Of a DNA stretch of 7,325 nt, positions 1 through 5,363 are shown piece after piece. The stretch spans positions 1 through 7,325 of the forward strand of contig JACQCJ010000079.1 in the NCBI GenBank assembly GCA_016201685.1, read 5' to 3'. The stretch is from Candidatus Peregrinibacteria bacterium (lineage in GTDB: Bacteria > Patescibacteriota > Gracilibacteria > Peribacterales > Peribacteraceae). Within the stretch, counting starts at the first letter, position 1, and each line of letters opens with the position of its first letter. The notes under the pieces were generated by a model. The model was not told the origin of the DNA. It was given only the letters and a program-made list of their open reading frames with translations, and searched no databases. A program made the translations under genes and the position numbers.

Positions 1-114
1 ATTCCCACCGGCCTTGGGACGACGTTCTCCGTCGTGCTCCTGCTGGCCGCAGGACTGTGGACTGTTCTACGGGCGGATAGATTTGCGAAAGTGAAGCGGC
101 GGTTTCATCGGTGA
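1..114 (+). CDS. C-terminal fragment of an unidentified membrane protein
   Basis: Frame 1 is open from the left edge of the window to a TGA at 112-114, giving 37 residues of a gene that begins outside. The visible part is one hydrophobic stretch of about 18-20 residues (around residues 4-23, rich in Leu, Val and Ala, with one Trp) followed by a strongly basic tail that ends in Lys, Arg and His. This is how a last transmembrane helix with a cytoplasmic C-terminus looks under the positive-inside rule. The family cannot be told from so little sequence. The next gene starts 117 bp downstream on the same strand. Confidence 0.55.
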   Translation: MPTGLGTTFSVVLLLAAGLWTVLRADRFAKVKRRFHR

Positions 115-197
115 CGTTCTGCGGCTCGGAAGAACGCCAAAGAGCATGGCTGGAGGCCATTTTCGAGATGCTCACGGTTTTTTCGCTTGAAGCTCGA

Positions 198-225
198 TTG
201 TCGGTGATCTTCCCTCTGCTACCCT
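198..225 (+). promoter_or_regulatory. Putative extended -10 promoter of recJ
   Basis: TTGTCG at 198-203 and TACCCT at 220-225 are 16 bp apart. TG at 217-218 completes an extended -10 (TGCTACCCT). A start site 7 bp after the -10 would fall on the recJ ATG at 232, which has no purine-rich ribosome-binding site in front. A leaderless mRNA is therefore predicted. The -10 itself is weak (TACCCT). Confidence 0.4.
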
Positions 226-231
226 CACTGC

Positions 232-1935
232 ATGGCCTTGTTATCACTGACCGGGAAACGATGGATCCTTGCCGAAGATTTGCAGCAATCACGCGAATCT
301 TCGATTCCTCTGACATCGCAGCAGATTGTCTCGTCGCTCGCACGGCAGCGGGGGATTGAGAAGTCGGAATCATCGAACTTCATCGGATTGAACGCGGAAT
401 TGTTTCCAGAATTTCCGGCGGTGCGGGAGCGGATCCGAGCAGCAATGGAAAAAAAGGAGAAAATCGGCATCTTCGGCGACTACGACTGCGACGGCATCAC
501 GTCGGCGGCCCTCATGATTCGATTCTTCCGCAGGAGGGGGGTCGAACCTCGTTTCCGATTGCCCCATCGCATCAGCGAGGAGTACGGACTCAAGGAGCAT
601 CACATCAAAAATTTCATCGAAGAGGGGGCACAGCTTTTGATCACGGTCGACACCGGAGGGTCGTCCGTCGAAGAAATTGCCCTGGCGCGAGAAGCGGGGA
701 TCGACGTGATCGTCCTCGACCATCACCATCTGCGACCGGAGCTTCCCAAGACATTCGCGCTTCTCCATCCGAACTTGATTCCGAACTTCACCGACTCGGC
801 TCCGTGCGCGGCGGGCGTGGCCTGGAGTGTGGTCGTGGGATTGGAGCGAGCGGATGGGGTCGTGGGATGGGACGACATGGCAACGGATCTCGCCCTCGCC
901 GGCATCGGAACGATCGCGGATTTGGTTGAGTTGAAGGGCTCGAACCGAATACTGGTCCACGAATCGCTGCGCGCGCTCGCAGGAATCAAGGAAGGACCTC
1001 TCGCATTCCTGCGCGTGCACGCGGGGATGAATGGAGTGTGCACCAGCCGTGACGTCGCCTTCCGCATTGCGCCTCGCTTGAATGCCGCCGGGCGCATGGC
1101 CGATCCGCACATCGCGCTGCAGGCGTTGCTGGGCAACAACGATGCATTGCTTCACCTCGAACAATTGAATCAGGAACGTCAAACGCACGTGGGATCACTG
1201 CTCGAGGAAGCACTGATGTCATTGCCGTCAACTCTTCCGCCGCTCATCGCTCTGAAGAATGAAGCGTACTCACCGGGGATTGTCGGACTTCTCGCATCGA
1301 AGCTGACTGAGAAGTTCGGTCGGCCGACCCTCATCGCGAGCATCAAGGATCAGCATTGCATCGCGTCGCTGCGCAGCATTCCCGGCTACCACATCACCGA
1401 CGGCCTCGCGCGCGCGCAGGACCTGCTCGTCTCGTTTGGAGGCCATGCTCAGGCGGCGGGGTGCGCCTTCTCGCTCGACCGCTTCGAAGCGCTGACCGAT
1501 CGATTGAATGTGGATGTTGCGGAGCGCGTGACTGCCGACGATCTCTTCCCCTCCCTGACGATCGACGCCTCGCTCGAAGCCAATGACGTCACACTGCAGC
1601 TCTGCGAAGGCATCGGTGCGCTCGAACCCTTCGGGCAGGGGAATCCCGAGCCGCGCTTCCTCGTGCGGTCGGTGCGGCTCGAGGATGTCCGCAGAGTGGG
1701 GAAGGAGGAGACACATCTCCAGGCGAGAGTGGCGGGGAAAAAGCTCATTGGCTTCGGCATGGCGGAATTTGAAGAAGCAACACGCCAGCCGCTCGATCTC
1801 GTCTGCAGAGTGGGGATCGACACGTGGGGTGGATCGAGGAGGCCGCAGTTGTTCTTGGATGATCTACGGATCGCAAACACTTTGGAGCACGCAAAAGCAC
1901 CAAATTCTTCAGAAACACTCTCCTTTCGCTCTTGA
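232..1935 (+). CDS. recJ: Single-stranded-DNA-specific 5'-3' exonuclease RecJ
   Basis: This 567-residue protein has the full RecJ layout and usual length. The DHH phosphoesterase domain comes first. It shows DYDCDG at residues 83-88, a metal-binding Asp at 140 in VDTGG, DHHH at 163-166, and GIGTIAD at 224-230. A DHHA1 domain follows, with RIAPRLNAAGRM at 278-289 and the substrate-binding GGHAQAAG at 403-410. The C-terminal OB fold contains EPFGQGNPEP at 465-474. RecJ degrades single-stranded DNA 5' to 3' with Mn/Mg in recombination and mismatch or base-excision repair in the cytoplasm. An in-frame TGA at 205-207 rules out a longer N-terminus, so ATG 232 is the natural start. It lacks a Shine-Dalgarno sequence. 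The motif II region is slightly unusual (DTGGSS, where DCG or DNG is common). The NYN gene follows after 4 bp, probably in one transcript. Confidence 0.96.
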   Translation: MALLSLTGKRWILAEDLQQSRESSIPLTSQQIVSSLARQRGIEKSESSNFIGLNAELFPEFPAVRERIRAAMEKKEKIGIFGDYDCDGITSAALMIRFFRRRGVEPRFRLPHRISEEYGLKEHHIKNFIEEGAQLLITVDTGGSSVEEIALAREAGIDVIVLDHHHLRPELPKTFALLHPNLIPNFTDSAPCAAGVAWSVVVGLERADGVVGWDDMATDLALAGIGTIADLVELKGSNRILVHESLRALAGIKEGPLAFLRVHAGMNGVCTSRDVAFRIAPRLNAAGRMADPHIALQALLGNNDALLHLEQLNQERQTHVGSLLEEALMSLPSTLPPLIALKNEAYSPGIVGLLASKLTEKFGRPTLIASIKDQHCIASLRSIPGYHITDGLARAQDLLVSFGGHAQAAGCAFSLDRFEALTDRLNVDVAERVTADDLFPSLTIDASLEANDVTLQLCEGIGALEPFGQGNPEPRFLVRSVRLEDVRRVGKEETHLQARVAGKKLIGFGMAEFEEATRQPLDLVCRVGIDTWGGSRRPQLFLDDLRIANTLEHAKAPNSSETLSFRS

Positions 1936-1960
1936 TTCCATGTCTCCACATCACTACAAT
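1932..1960 (+). promoter_or_regulatory. Possible internal sigma-70-like promoter at the recJ/NYN junction
   Basis: TTGATT at 1932-1937 and TACAAT at 1955-1960 are separated by exactly 17 bp, a good match to a housekeeping promoter. A start near 1967 would lie inside the NYN open frame, downstream of ATG 1940. If the promoter is real, transcripts from it would have to use the GTG at 1997 and make a product 19 residues shorter. A chance match is possible, because the -35 overlaps the recJ stop codon. Confidence 0.35.
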
Positions 1961-2611
1961 AGTAATGCTAAACCCACTGCCCTCCTACCGGAAACGGTGC
2001 GACGGCAGTCTTTTTTTACCCCAGGCACCAGCAGCAAGAAAGCTGCTGTCTTCATCGACGGAAGCAACTGGTATCACAAACTGAAGAAGCTTCTGGCGGT
2101 GCCACAACCAGGAGACATCCGTTCCATGCGACCTCCCGTTGATTTTGATGTGCGGACTTTTGCAACGGAACTTGTGACACCGGAAACGCTCACGGACATC
2201 CGTTACTACATTGGAAAGATCAGACGAATCAGGGGCGATATGAAGAGTGAAACCCTCTACGGAAAGCAGCAGAAGCTCCTGCGCTTTCTCCAAAAACAGA
2301 ACGTGCATCTTGGTCTCGGTCACCTGATCGCGTATCCCGACGGCTCTTTCCATGAGAAAGGCGTCGACATTCTGCTTGCCGTTGAGATGATCCGGCTTGC
2401 GCTGGACGGGCGCTACGATGTCGCTTACCTGGTGAGTTCAGATACCGACCTCGTTCCGGCGGTCGAGGAATGCATTCGACTCGGGAAGGAAGTGGTCTAT
2501 GTCGGGAGTTCACTGCACGGCCAATCTTTCGGACTGAGCGAAGTTTGTACGAAGACGATCCTTTTACAGCCAAAAGATGTATTGCCGTATGTGCCGCTAA
2601 AGCAGCTTTGA
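1940..2611 (+). CDS. NYN (PIN-like) domain protein, LabA/DUF88-type putative nuclease
   Basis: This is a 223-residue protein. After a polar, probably flexible N-terminus (residues 1-34) comes an NYN fold. The first acidic motif is VFIDGSNWY at 37-45 with Asp40. A central KGVDILLAVEMIRLAL segment (140-155) follows with Asp143. Next is a YDVAYLVSSDTDLVPAV strand-loop (159-175) with Asp168 and Asp170, matching the family's SGDSDF-type motif. A final strand, GKEVVYVG, is at 182-189. The family resembles PIN/FLAP nucleases. The retained acidic residues suggest metal-dependent RNA or DNA cleavage, but no substrate can be named. ATG 1940 lies 4 bp after the recJ stop, suggesting translational coupling. 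GTG 1997 is an alternative start. The open frame extends well upstream inside recJ, but that part is a shadow. The gene ends 22 bp from the convergent 84-residue gene. Confidence 0.88.
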   Translation: MSPHHYNSNAKPTALLPETVRRQSFFTPGTSSKKAAVFIDGSNWYHKLKKLLAVPQPGDIRSMRPPVDFDVRTFATELVTPETLTDIRYYIGKIRRIRGDMKSETLYGKQQKLLRFLQKQNVHLGLGHLIAYPDGSFHEKGVDILLAVEMIRLALDGRYDVAYLVSSDTDLVPAVEECIRLGKEVVYVGSSLHGQSFGLSEVCTKTILLQPKDVLPYVPLKQL

Positions 2612-2633
2612 TGATGAGATTCTCAGTAACAAT

Positions 2634-2888
2634 TCACTCAAGCACGTGCGTCGGCGATGGCGAAAGCAACTCATCTACTTCTCGTTGAGCATCATCGAGA
2701 TAGGGGATGGTGTCGCCGGGATACCGATGATTGTAATACCCGAGAACTGTCTCCGCACGCTGGACTACATCTTCTGCTCGGTCCGCAATGCATGGATCCA
2801 GGCGCGCGGTCAAAATGCTCTGTTGTAATGTTCGTTTCTTCGCAATAACCTCAGCTTCAGCCTGTTCATATTCAACTTCAGTAAGCAT
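2634..2888 (-). CDS. Hypothetical 84-residue helical protein
   Basis: I do not recognise this protein. It starts at ATG 2888 and ends at TGA 2634-2636. The composition is that of a real soluble protein: many Glu, Ala and Gln residues with charged heptad-like spacing, so mainly alpha-helical and possibly coiled coil over residues 3-30 and 35-48. A short YYNHRYPGDTIPYLDD segment (51-66) breaks the helices. It begins 24 bp after the stop of the Xre-type regulator on the same strand, so the two probably form a two-gene operon. A weak -10-like TACCAT sits 8 bp before its ATG. No signal peptide or membrane segment is visible. It could be a partner of the repressor, but no toxin or antitoxin motif is evident. 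Confidence 0.6.
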   Translation of the reverse strand: MLTEVEYEQAEAEVIAKKRTLQQSILTARLDPCIADRAEDVVQRAETVLGYYNHRYPGDTIPYLDDAQREVDELLSPSPTHVLE

Positions 2889-2912
2889 AGATCAGAATGG
2901 TAGCGACATTGC

Positions 2913-3137
2913 TCACACCGGCGCCAACTTCCCCTCCATCATGAACACGTCGGTCACGTCCGTACCGAGCGCCGAGGCGATTTTGTAGGCGAGGAGGACG
3001 GAGGGATTCGTGCGGCCGCGCTCCACGCTCATGATCGTCTGGCGCGAGACTCCCGTGCGCAGCGCAAGTTCCTCCTGCGTCATGTTGCGCTCGAAGCGCA
3101 GGCGTCGGATGGCGTTCTTGAGTTGGACCGTGGACAT
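2913..3137 (-). CDS. Small Xre-family (Cro/CI-type HTH) transcriptional regulator
   Basis: The 74-residue protein is almost entirely one HTH_3 domain. Residues 7-20 form helix 1, MTQEELALRTGVSRQTIMSVERG at 19-41 carries helices 2-3 with the recognition helix, and NPSVLLAYKIASALGTDVTDVF at 44-65 closes the domain. This is the compact DNA-binding type common beside stress and toxin-antitoxin genes, often autoregulatory. The chosen start, ATG 3137, aligns with the usual N-terminus of such short regulators. An upstream extension to 3179 is open, but it would cover the predicted promoter. The gene is divergent from hsp20 (228 bp between starts) and followed by the 84-residue gene. Its operator is not obvious, and whether it controls hsp20, its own operon or both is unknown. 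Confidence 0.9.
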   Translation of the reverse strand: MSTVQLKNAIRRLRFERNMTQEELALRTGVSRQTIMSVERGRTNPSVLLAYKIASALGTDVTDVFMMEGKLAPV

Positions 3138-3148
3138 AGAGGAGGGAG

Positions 3149-3179
3149 AGTGTATCAGAAGAGCATCGTCGCGCGTCAA
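3149..3179 (-). promoter_or_regulatory. Putative extended -10 promoter of the Xre-type regulator gene
   Basis: Reading the minus strand, TTGACG (3179-3174) precedes TACACT (3154-3149) by 19 bp, a long spacer. TG two bases upstream gives an extended -10, TGATACACT. The hexamer ends 11 bp before ATG 3137, so the leader would be only a few bases long. No Shine-Dalgarno sequence is present, as the bases before the ATG are pyrimidine-rich. Confidence 0.4.
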
Positions 3180-3331
3180 TGCAATCGTGCATGATCATCC
3201 GCGGATCGAGGTCGCATCGTCATGAAGCAAAGAGCTCGCGCATTCTACAGACTGTCACGAGGCGGGCAAGGGAGGATGCGTTCGATTCGTCCACAGCATA
3301 ATCTCCACCGCTCGCCACTCCGAGTTTTTGC

Positions 3332-3357
3332 AGAGACGAAGCGACATTTGCTACGAT
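3332..3357 (+). promoter_or_regulatory. Putative extended -10 promoter of hsp20
   Basis: TGCTACGAT at 3349-3357 is an extended -10 element ending 8 bp before the ATG at 3366. The -35 is poor (best candidate TTGCAG near 18 bp upstream). A start site at about 3364 gives an essentially leaderless mRNA. No CIRCE repeat (GAGTGCTAA inverted) is present, so HrcA control is not indicated. Confidence 0.4.
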
Positions 3358-3365
3358 TCGCTGAA

Positions 3366-3857
3366 ATGGATGCATCGCCTTTCCACGGGATCTTCAGTTC
3401 GCTGCGCGACGAGCGGATGAGCGAGCCTGAATCGAATAGGGAACAATCTCTCTCGTTCCATCGTCCGCGCGAAGAGCAGAACACGCTACCGCAGCAGTCA
3501 TCGGGGGGCACATCCGCCGCAAGCGGCCACATGGGGAAGGTTGCCGTCGACATCTTCGAGCAGGACGATTATTACATTATCCGCGCTCCGATCGCGGGGG
3601 TGCGACTCTCGGATCTCGACATCGAAGTGAACGACAACGTGCTCACGATCCGCGGCAACCGTCGGCAACCCGACGCAGTCCCCGAGGATCAATTCTATCT
3701 GCGAGAGTGCTTCTTCGGACCTTTCAGCCGCAGCGTGACATTGCCTTTTGTGATCGATCCGCGGAAGGTGAAGGCGACGTTCAACAAAGACTGCATCTTG
3801 AAAATTCTGATTCCCAAAGAAGAGCGGGTGAAGATTGTGAGGATCAATGAAGGCTAA
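3366..3857 (+). CDS. Hsp20/alpha-crystallin family small heat-shock protein
   Basis: The 163-residue protein has a disordered, polar N-terminus (1-55) and an alpha-crystallin domain (about 58-152). Family signatures are VDIFEQDDYYIIRAPIAG at 61-78, NDNVLTIRGNRR at 89-100, and FFGPFSRSVTLP at 116-127. The last strand, ATFNKDCILKILIPKEE, is at 137-153. The usual Asn-Gly-Val-Leu turn is replaced by Lys-Asp-Cys-Ile-Leu. A KIVRI segment at 156-160 may serve as the C-terminal anchoring motif (IxI-like), though it is not canonical. Such proteins are ATP-independent holdases that keep unfolding proteins soluble as oligomers. ATG 3366 was chosen because the longer open frame from 3222 begins with an uninformative Arg-rich stretch and lies upstream of the predicted promoter. 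The gene ends one base before a heptamer-built hairpin. Confidence 0.93.
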   Translation: MDASPFHGIFSSLRDERMSEPESNREQSLSFHRPREEQNTLPQQSSGGTSAASGHMGKVAVDIFEQDDYYIIRAPIAGVRLSDLDIEVNDNVLTIRGNRRQPDAVPEDQFYLRECFFGPFSRSVTLPFVIDPRKVKATFNKDCILKILIPKEERVKIVRINEG

Positions 3858-3858
3858 G

Positions 3859-3937
3859 AATTGCGAGTTGCGAAGGGCGAATTGCGAATGTTCTTTCTTG
3901 AAAACATTCGCAACTGGCAACTCGCCATTCGCAATTT
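3859..3937. repeat. Heptamer-built imperfect inverted repeat between convergent genes
   Basis: Two arms (3859-3892 and 3903-3937) surround a 10-nt loop. Each arm is a run of 7-bp units of the form ARTTGCG. The left arm reads AATTGCG, AGTTGCG, AAGGGCG, AATTGCG, then AATGTT. The right arm, read on the other strand, has AATTGCG, AATGGCG, AGTTGCC, AGTTGCG, then AATGTT. About 27 of 34 positions can pair. It fills almost the whole 86-bp gap between hsp20 and the convergent 95-residue gene, where it could act as a bidirectional transcription end or mRNA stabiliser. Confidence 0.8.
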
Positions 3938-3943
3938 CCCAGA

Positions 3944-4231
3944 TTATCTTTTCGTCTTCCGGTGCCTCACCCTCACCAACGATCGAGCACGTCGGGGCGC
4001 TATCTTCGCCGTCACCTCCACGGGCAGCTGCTTCAAGGACGCCACGACGTCCTCCCCTCCCATGTATCGGTGATCGGCCTTGCGGAGGAGCAACTGGAAG
4101 CGCTTCACGTGCTCGAGCGCCTGGCGACGATCCTTGGGGCTGCGGACCTCGGAATCGAGGATCTGGAAAAGTTGGATTTGGAGCATGTAGAGATTCTGCA
4201 CGTGCTCCAACGCGAGATCGGCCTTGGACAT
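3944..4231 (-). CDS. Hypothetical 95-residue basic helical protein
   Basis: I do not recognise this protein. ATG 4231 to TAA 3944-3946 encodes 95 residues. Two similar amphipathic helices are visible, LALEHVQNLYMLQIQLFQIL (6-25) and QALEHVKRFQLLLRKAD (37-53), both carrying ALEHV, which suggests a helical hairpin. A short linker and a VEVTAKI strand (71-77) follow. The tail, residues 78-95, contains eight Arg or Lys residues and may bind nucleic acid. The frame is open up to a TTG at 4285, but the strong promoter at 4264-4292 puts the transcript start near 4257, so ATG 4231 is preferred. It is divergent from galU across 127 bp with overlapping promoters, and convergent with hsp20. No signal peptide or membrane helix is seen. 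Confidence 0.7.
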   Translation of the reverse strand: MSKADLALEHVQNLYMLQIQLFQILDSEVRSPKDRRQALEHVKRFQLLLRKADHRYMGGEDVVASLKQLPVEVTAKIAPRRARSLVRVRHRKTKR

Positions 4232-4263
4232 AGAACGGGTGGGAATGTGGATGTTCGCGCTCC

Positions 4264-4292
4264 ATTGTAGCCATTTCGATCGCAATTGTCAA
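4264..4292 (-). promoter_or_regulatory. Strong sigma-70-like promoter of the 95-residue gene
   Basis: On the minus strand, a perfect TTGACA (4292-4287) and TACAAT (4269-4264) are 17 bp apart, close to the housekeeping consensus. The predicted start near 4257 leaves a leader of about 26 nt before ATG 4231, without a Shine-Dalgarno sequence. Its -35 overlaps the galU -35 on the opposite strand. Confidence 0.7.
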
Positions 4293-4314
4293 AAGGCGCT
4301 CCTCTTCGTACACT
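4286..4314 (+). promoter_or_regulatory. Sigma-70-like promoter of galU
   Basis: TTGTCA (4286-4291) and TACACT (4309-4314) are 17 bp apart. The predicted start near 4321 gives a 38-nt leader before ATG 4359. The bases just before the ATG are pyrimidine-rich, so there is no clear Shine-Dalgarno sequence. Five of the six -35 bases are shared with the divergent promoter. Confidence 0.6.
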
Positions 4315-4358
4315 GAGAGAGTCAGAGTTCGAAATGAAAGATTCCCGCTTCCCTTCCT

Positions 4359-5189
4359 ATGAAACTCACGCAAGCCGTCCTGCCCGTCGCGGGCTTGGGC
4401 ACGCGGTTCCTCCCGTGGACAAAAGTGGTGCCCAAGGAACTGCTGCCACTGGGAAATGAGCCGATCATCGCGCACCTCGTGGCCGAGTGCTTGTCGGTGG
4501 GTATCACCGACATCTGCTTCGTGATCAGCAAAGGGAAGGAAGCGATCCCGCAGTACTTTGCGCCGCATCCGGAGCTCGAAGAGGAATTGCGGAAACGCGG
4601 AAAGCTCGAAGCGCTCTCGCAGCTCCAGAAGTACGACAGCGTGCGCTTCCACGTGGTCTACCAGGACGAACAGAAGGGGGACGGTCATGCCATCCTGCAG
4701 GCCAACGATTGGATTAGCGCGGAAACGGTCGCCGTCCTCTTCGGCGACGATCTGATCCTGCATGAGAAGAATGGCCTCCAACAACTCCTGAGCGCGTACG
4801 CGGACGTGGCCGAGAAGCATCCGGAGGAAACGCCCGCGCTCCTCTCGCTCGAGAACGTGCCGACCCATCTGGTCTCAAAGTATGGCATCGTGGAGATAGA
4901 TGACGGCGGATCGATCGGGAATATCAAACGGATTCGGGGACTCGTGGAGAAGCCGCATCCCTCGAAAGCCCCATCGACGCTCGGCATTATCGGAAAGTAT
5001 TTGATTCCTCGTTCAACGTTCAAAGCGCTCCCGTCGATCGAAGGTGGACATGGAGGAGAGATTCGTCTGATCGACGCGCTCACGTCTCAGCTCAACGAAG
5101 TTCCGATTTACGGCGTTGAGATGCAGGGGAAGCGACTCGATACGGGGACGCCGGAAGGGTACAAGGAGGCAGTCAGAATGTTGGGGTGA
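4359..5189 (+). CDS. galU: UTP-glucose-1-phosphate uridylyltransferase
   Basis: This 276-residue protein matches the GalU type of sugar nucleotidyltransferase in length and motifs. The N-terminal nucleotide-binding signature is GLGTRFLPWTKVVPKELLPL at 12-31. KGDGHAI (106-112) and the metal-binding FGDD (128-131) follow. KYGIVE (174-179) and the sugar-phosphate contact VEKP (196-199) come next. The rest of the signature is GIIGKYL at 209-215, GGEIRLIDAL at 232-241 and GKRLDTGTPEGY at 257-268. It makes UDP-glucose from UTP and glucose-1-phosphate in the cytoplasm, feeding cell-envelope glycans. The GlmU and dTDP-glucose (RmlA) relatives fit less well because of the PKE and EKP contexts. It is transcribed from its own promoter, divergent from the 95-residue gene and convergent with the polysaccharide deacetylase, with which it shares the envelope-glycan theme. 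No frame damage or missing catalytic residue is seen. Confidence 0.94.
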   Translation: MKLTQAVLPVAGLGTRFLPWTKVVPKELLPLGNEPIIAHLVAECLSVGITDICFVISKGKEAIPQYFAPHPELEEELRKRGKLEALSQLQKYDSVRFHVVYQDEQKGDGHAILQANDWISAETVAVLFGDDLILHEKNGLQQLLSAYADVAEKHPEETPALLSLENVPTHLVSKYGIVEIDDGGSIGNIKRIRGLVEKPHPSKAPSTLGIIGKYLIPRSTFKALPSIEGGHGGEIRLIDALTSQLNEVPIYGVEMQGKRLDTGTPEGYKEAVRMLG

Positions 5190-5196
5190 CCTTCAA

Positions 5197-5211
5197 ACAA
5201 TCGAAGATTGT
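5197..5211 (+). terminator. Small hairpin just after galU
   Basis: ACAATC (5197-5202), loop GAA, GATTGT (5206-5211) makes a perfect 6-bp stem 7 bp after the galU stop. It is AT-rich and lacks a T tract, so it is a weak terminator candidate and may simply be the edge of the larger repeat that follows. Confidence 0.25.
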
Positions 5212-5346
5212 CGCAGAAAAAATCCAAGTGCCAAGACTCCAGAAACCAAACAATTCATGAATCATCAAGAACGTTTGAAAATTCAAACTTGGTTTCTTTA
5301 CGAATTGTTTGGTTTCTGGCACTTGGATTTTGGCACTTTTCTGCGA
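5211..5346. repeat. Long heptamer-built inverted repeat between galU and the deacetylase gene
   Basis: The left arm (5211-5256) and right arm (5302-5346) enclose a 45-nt loop. The outer ends (TCGCAGAAAA) and the inner 15 bp (GAAACCAAACAATTC) pair perfectly. Between them the arms are made of 7-bp units ending in CCA: AAATCCA, AGTGCCA and AGACTCC on the left, against AGTGCCA, AAATCCA and AGTGCCA on the right read from the other strand. The units are shuffled relative to each other, so the middle pairs imperfectly. The loop holds a second small hairpin (GTTTGAA...TTCAAAC, around 5274-5289). It fills the 174-bp gap between two convergent genes, and no coding sequence is convincing there. It may serve as a bidirectional terminator or be a non-autonomous repeat. 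Confidence 0.8.
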
Positions 5347-5363
5347 CCACCCTACCTACAATC

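Noticed and set aside
370..1188. A 272-codon open frame on the minus strand
   Set aside because: It lies wholly antisense to the catalytic core of recJ, whose motifs are intact. The translation shows no domain.
2011..2017. Run of seven T as terminator or slippage site in the NYN gene
   Set aside because: No GC-rich stem precedes it, and the NYN frame reads through it intact. A 7-bp stem at 2029-2048 lies after it, in the wrong order for a terminator.
3222..3365. N-terminal extension of the Hsp20 protein from ATG 3222
   Set aside because: The added 48 residues are Arg-rich with no similarity to Hsp20 N-termini, and they would include the predicted promoter. ATG 3366 gives a normal family length.
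3138..3365. CIRCE or other classical heat-shock operator in front of hsp20
   Set aside because: No TTAGCACTC/GAGTGCTAA inverted repeat or ROSE-like leader could be found. The predicted leader is too short for an RNA thermometer.
3498..4868. A 456-codon open frame on the minus strand
   Set aside because: It runs antisense through hsp20 and galU and overlaps the 95-aa gene in another frame. Its translation has no recognisable domain, and its composition is that of a shadow frame in GC-rich coding DNA.
5211..5346. CRISPR-like array
   Set aside because: The units are 7 bp, without spacers of constant length, and arranged as an inverted repeat. No cas gene is in the window.
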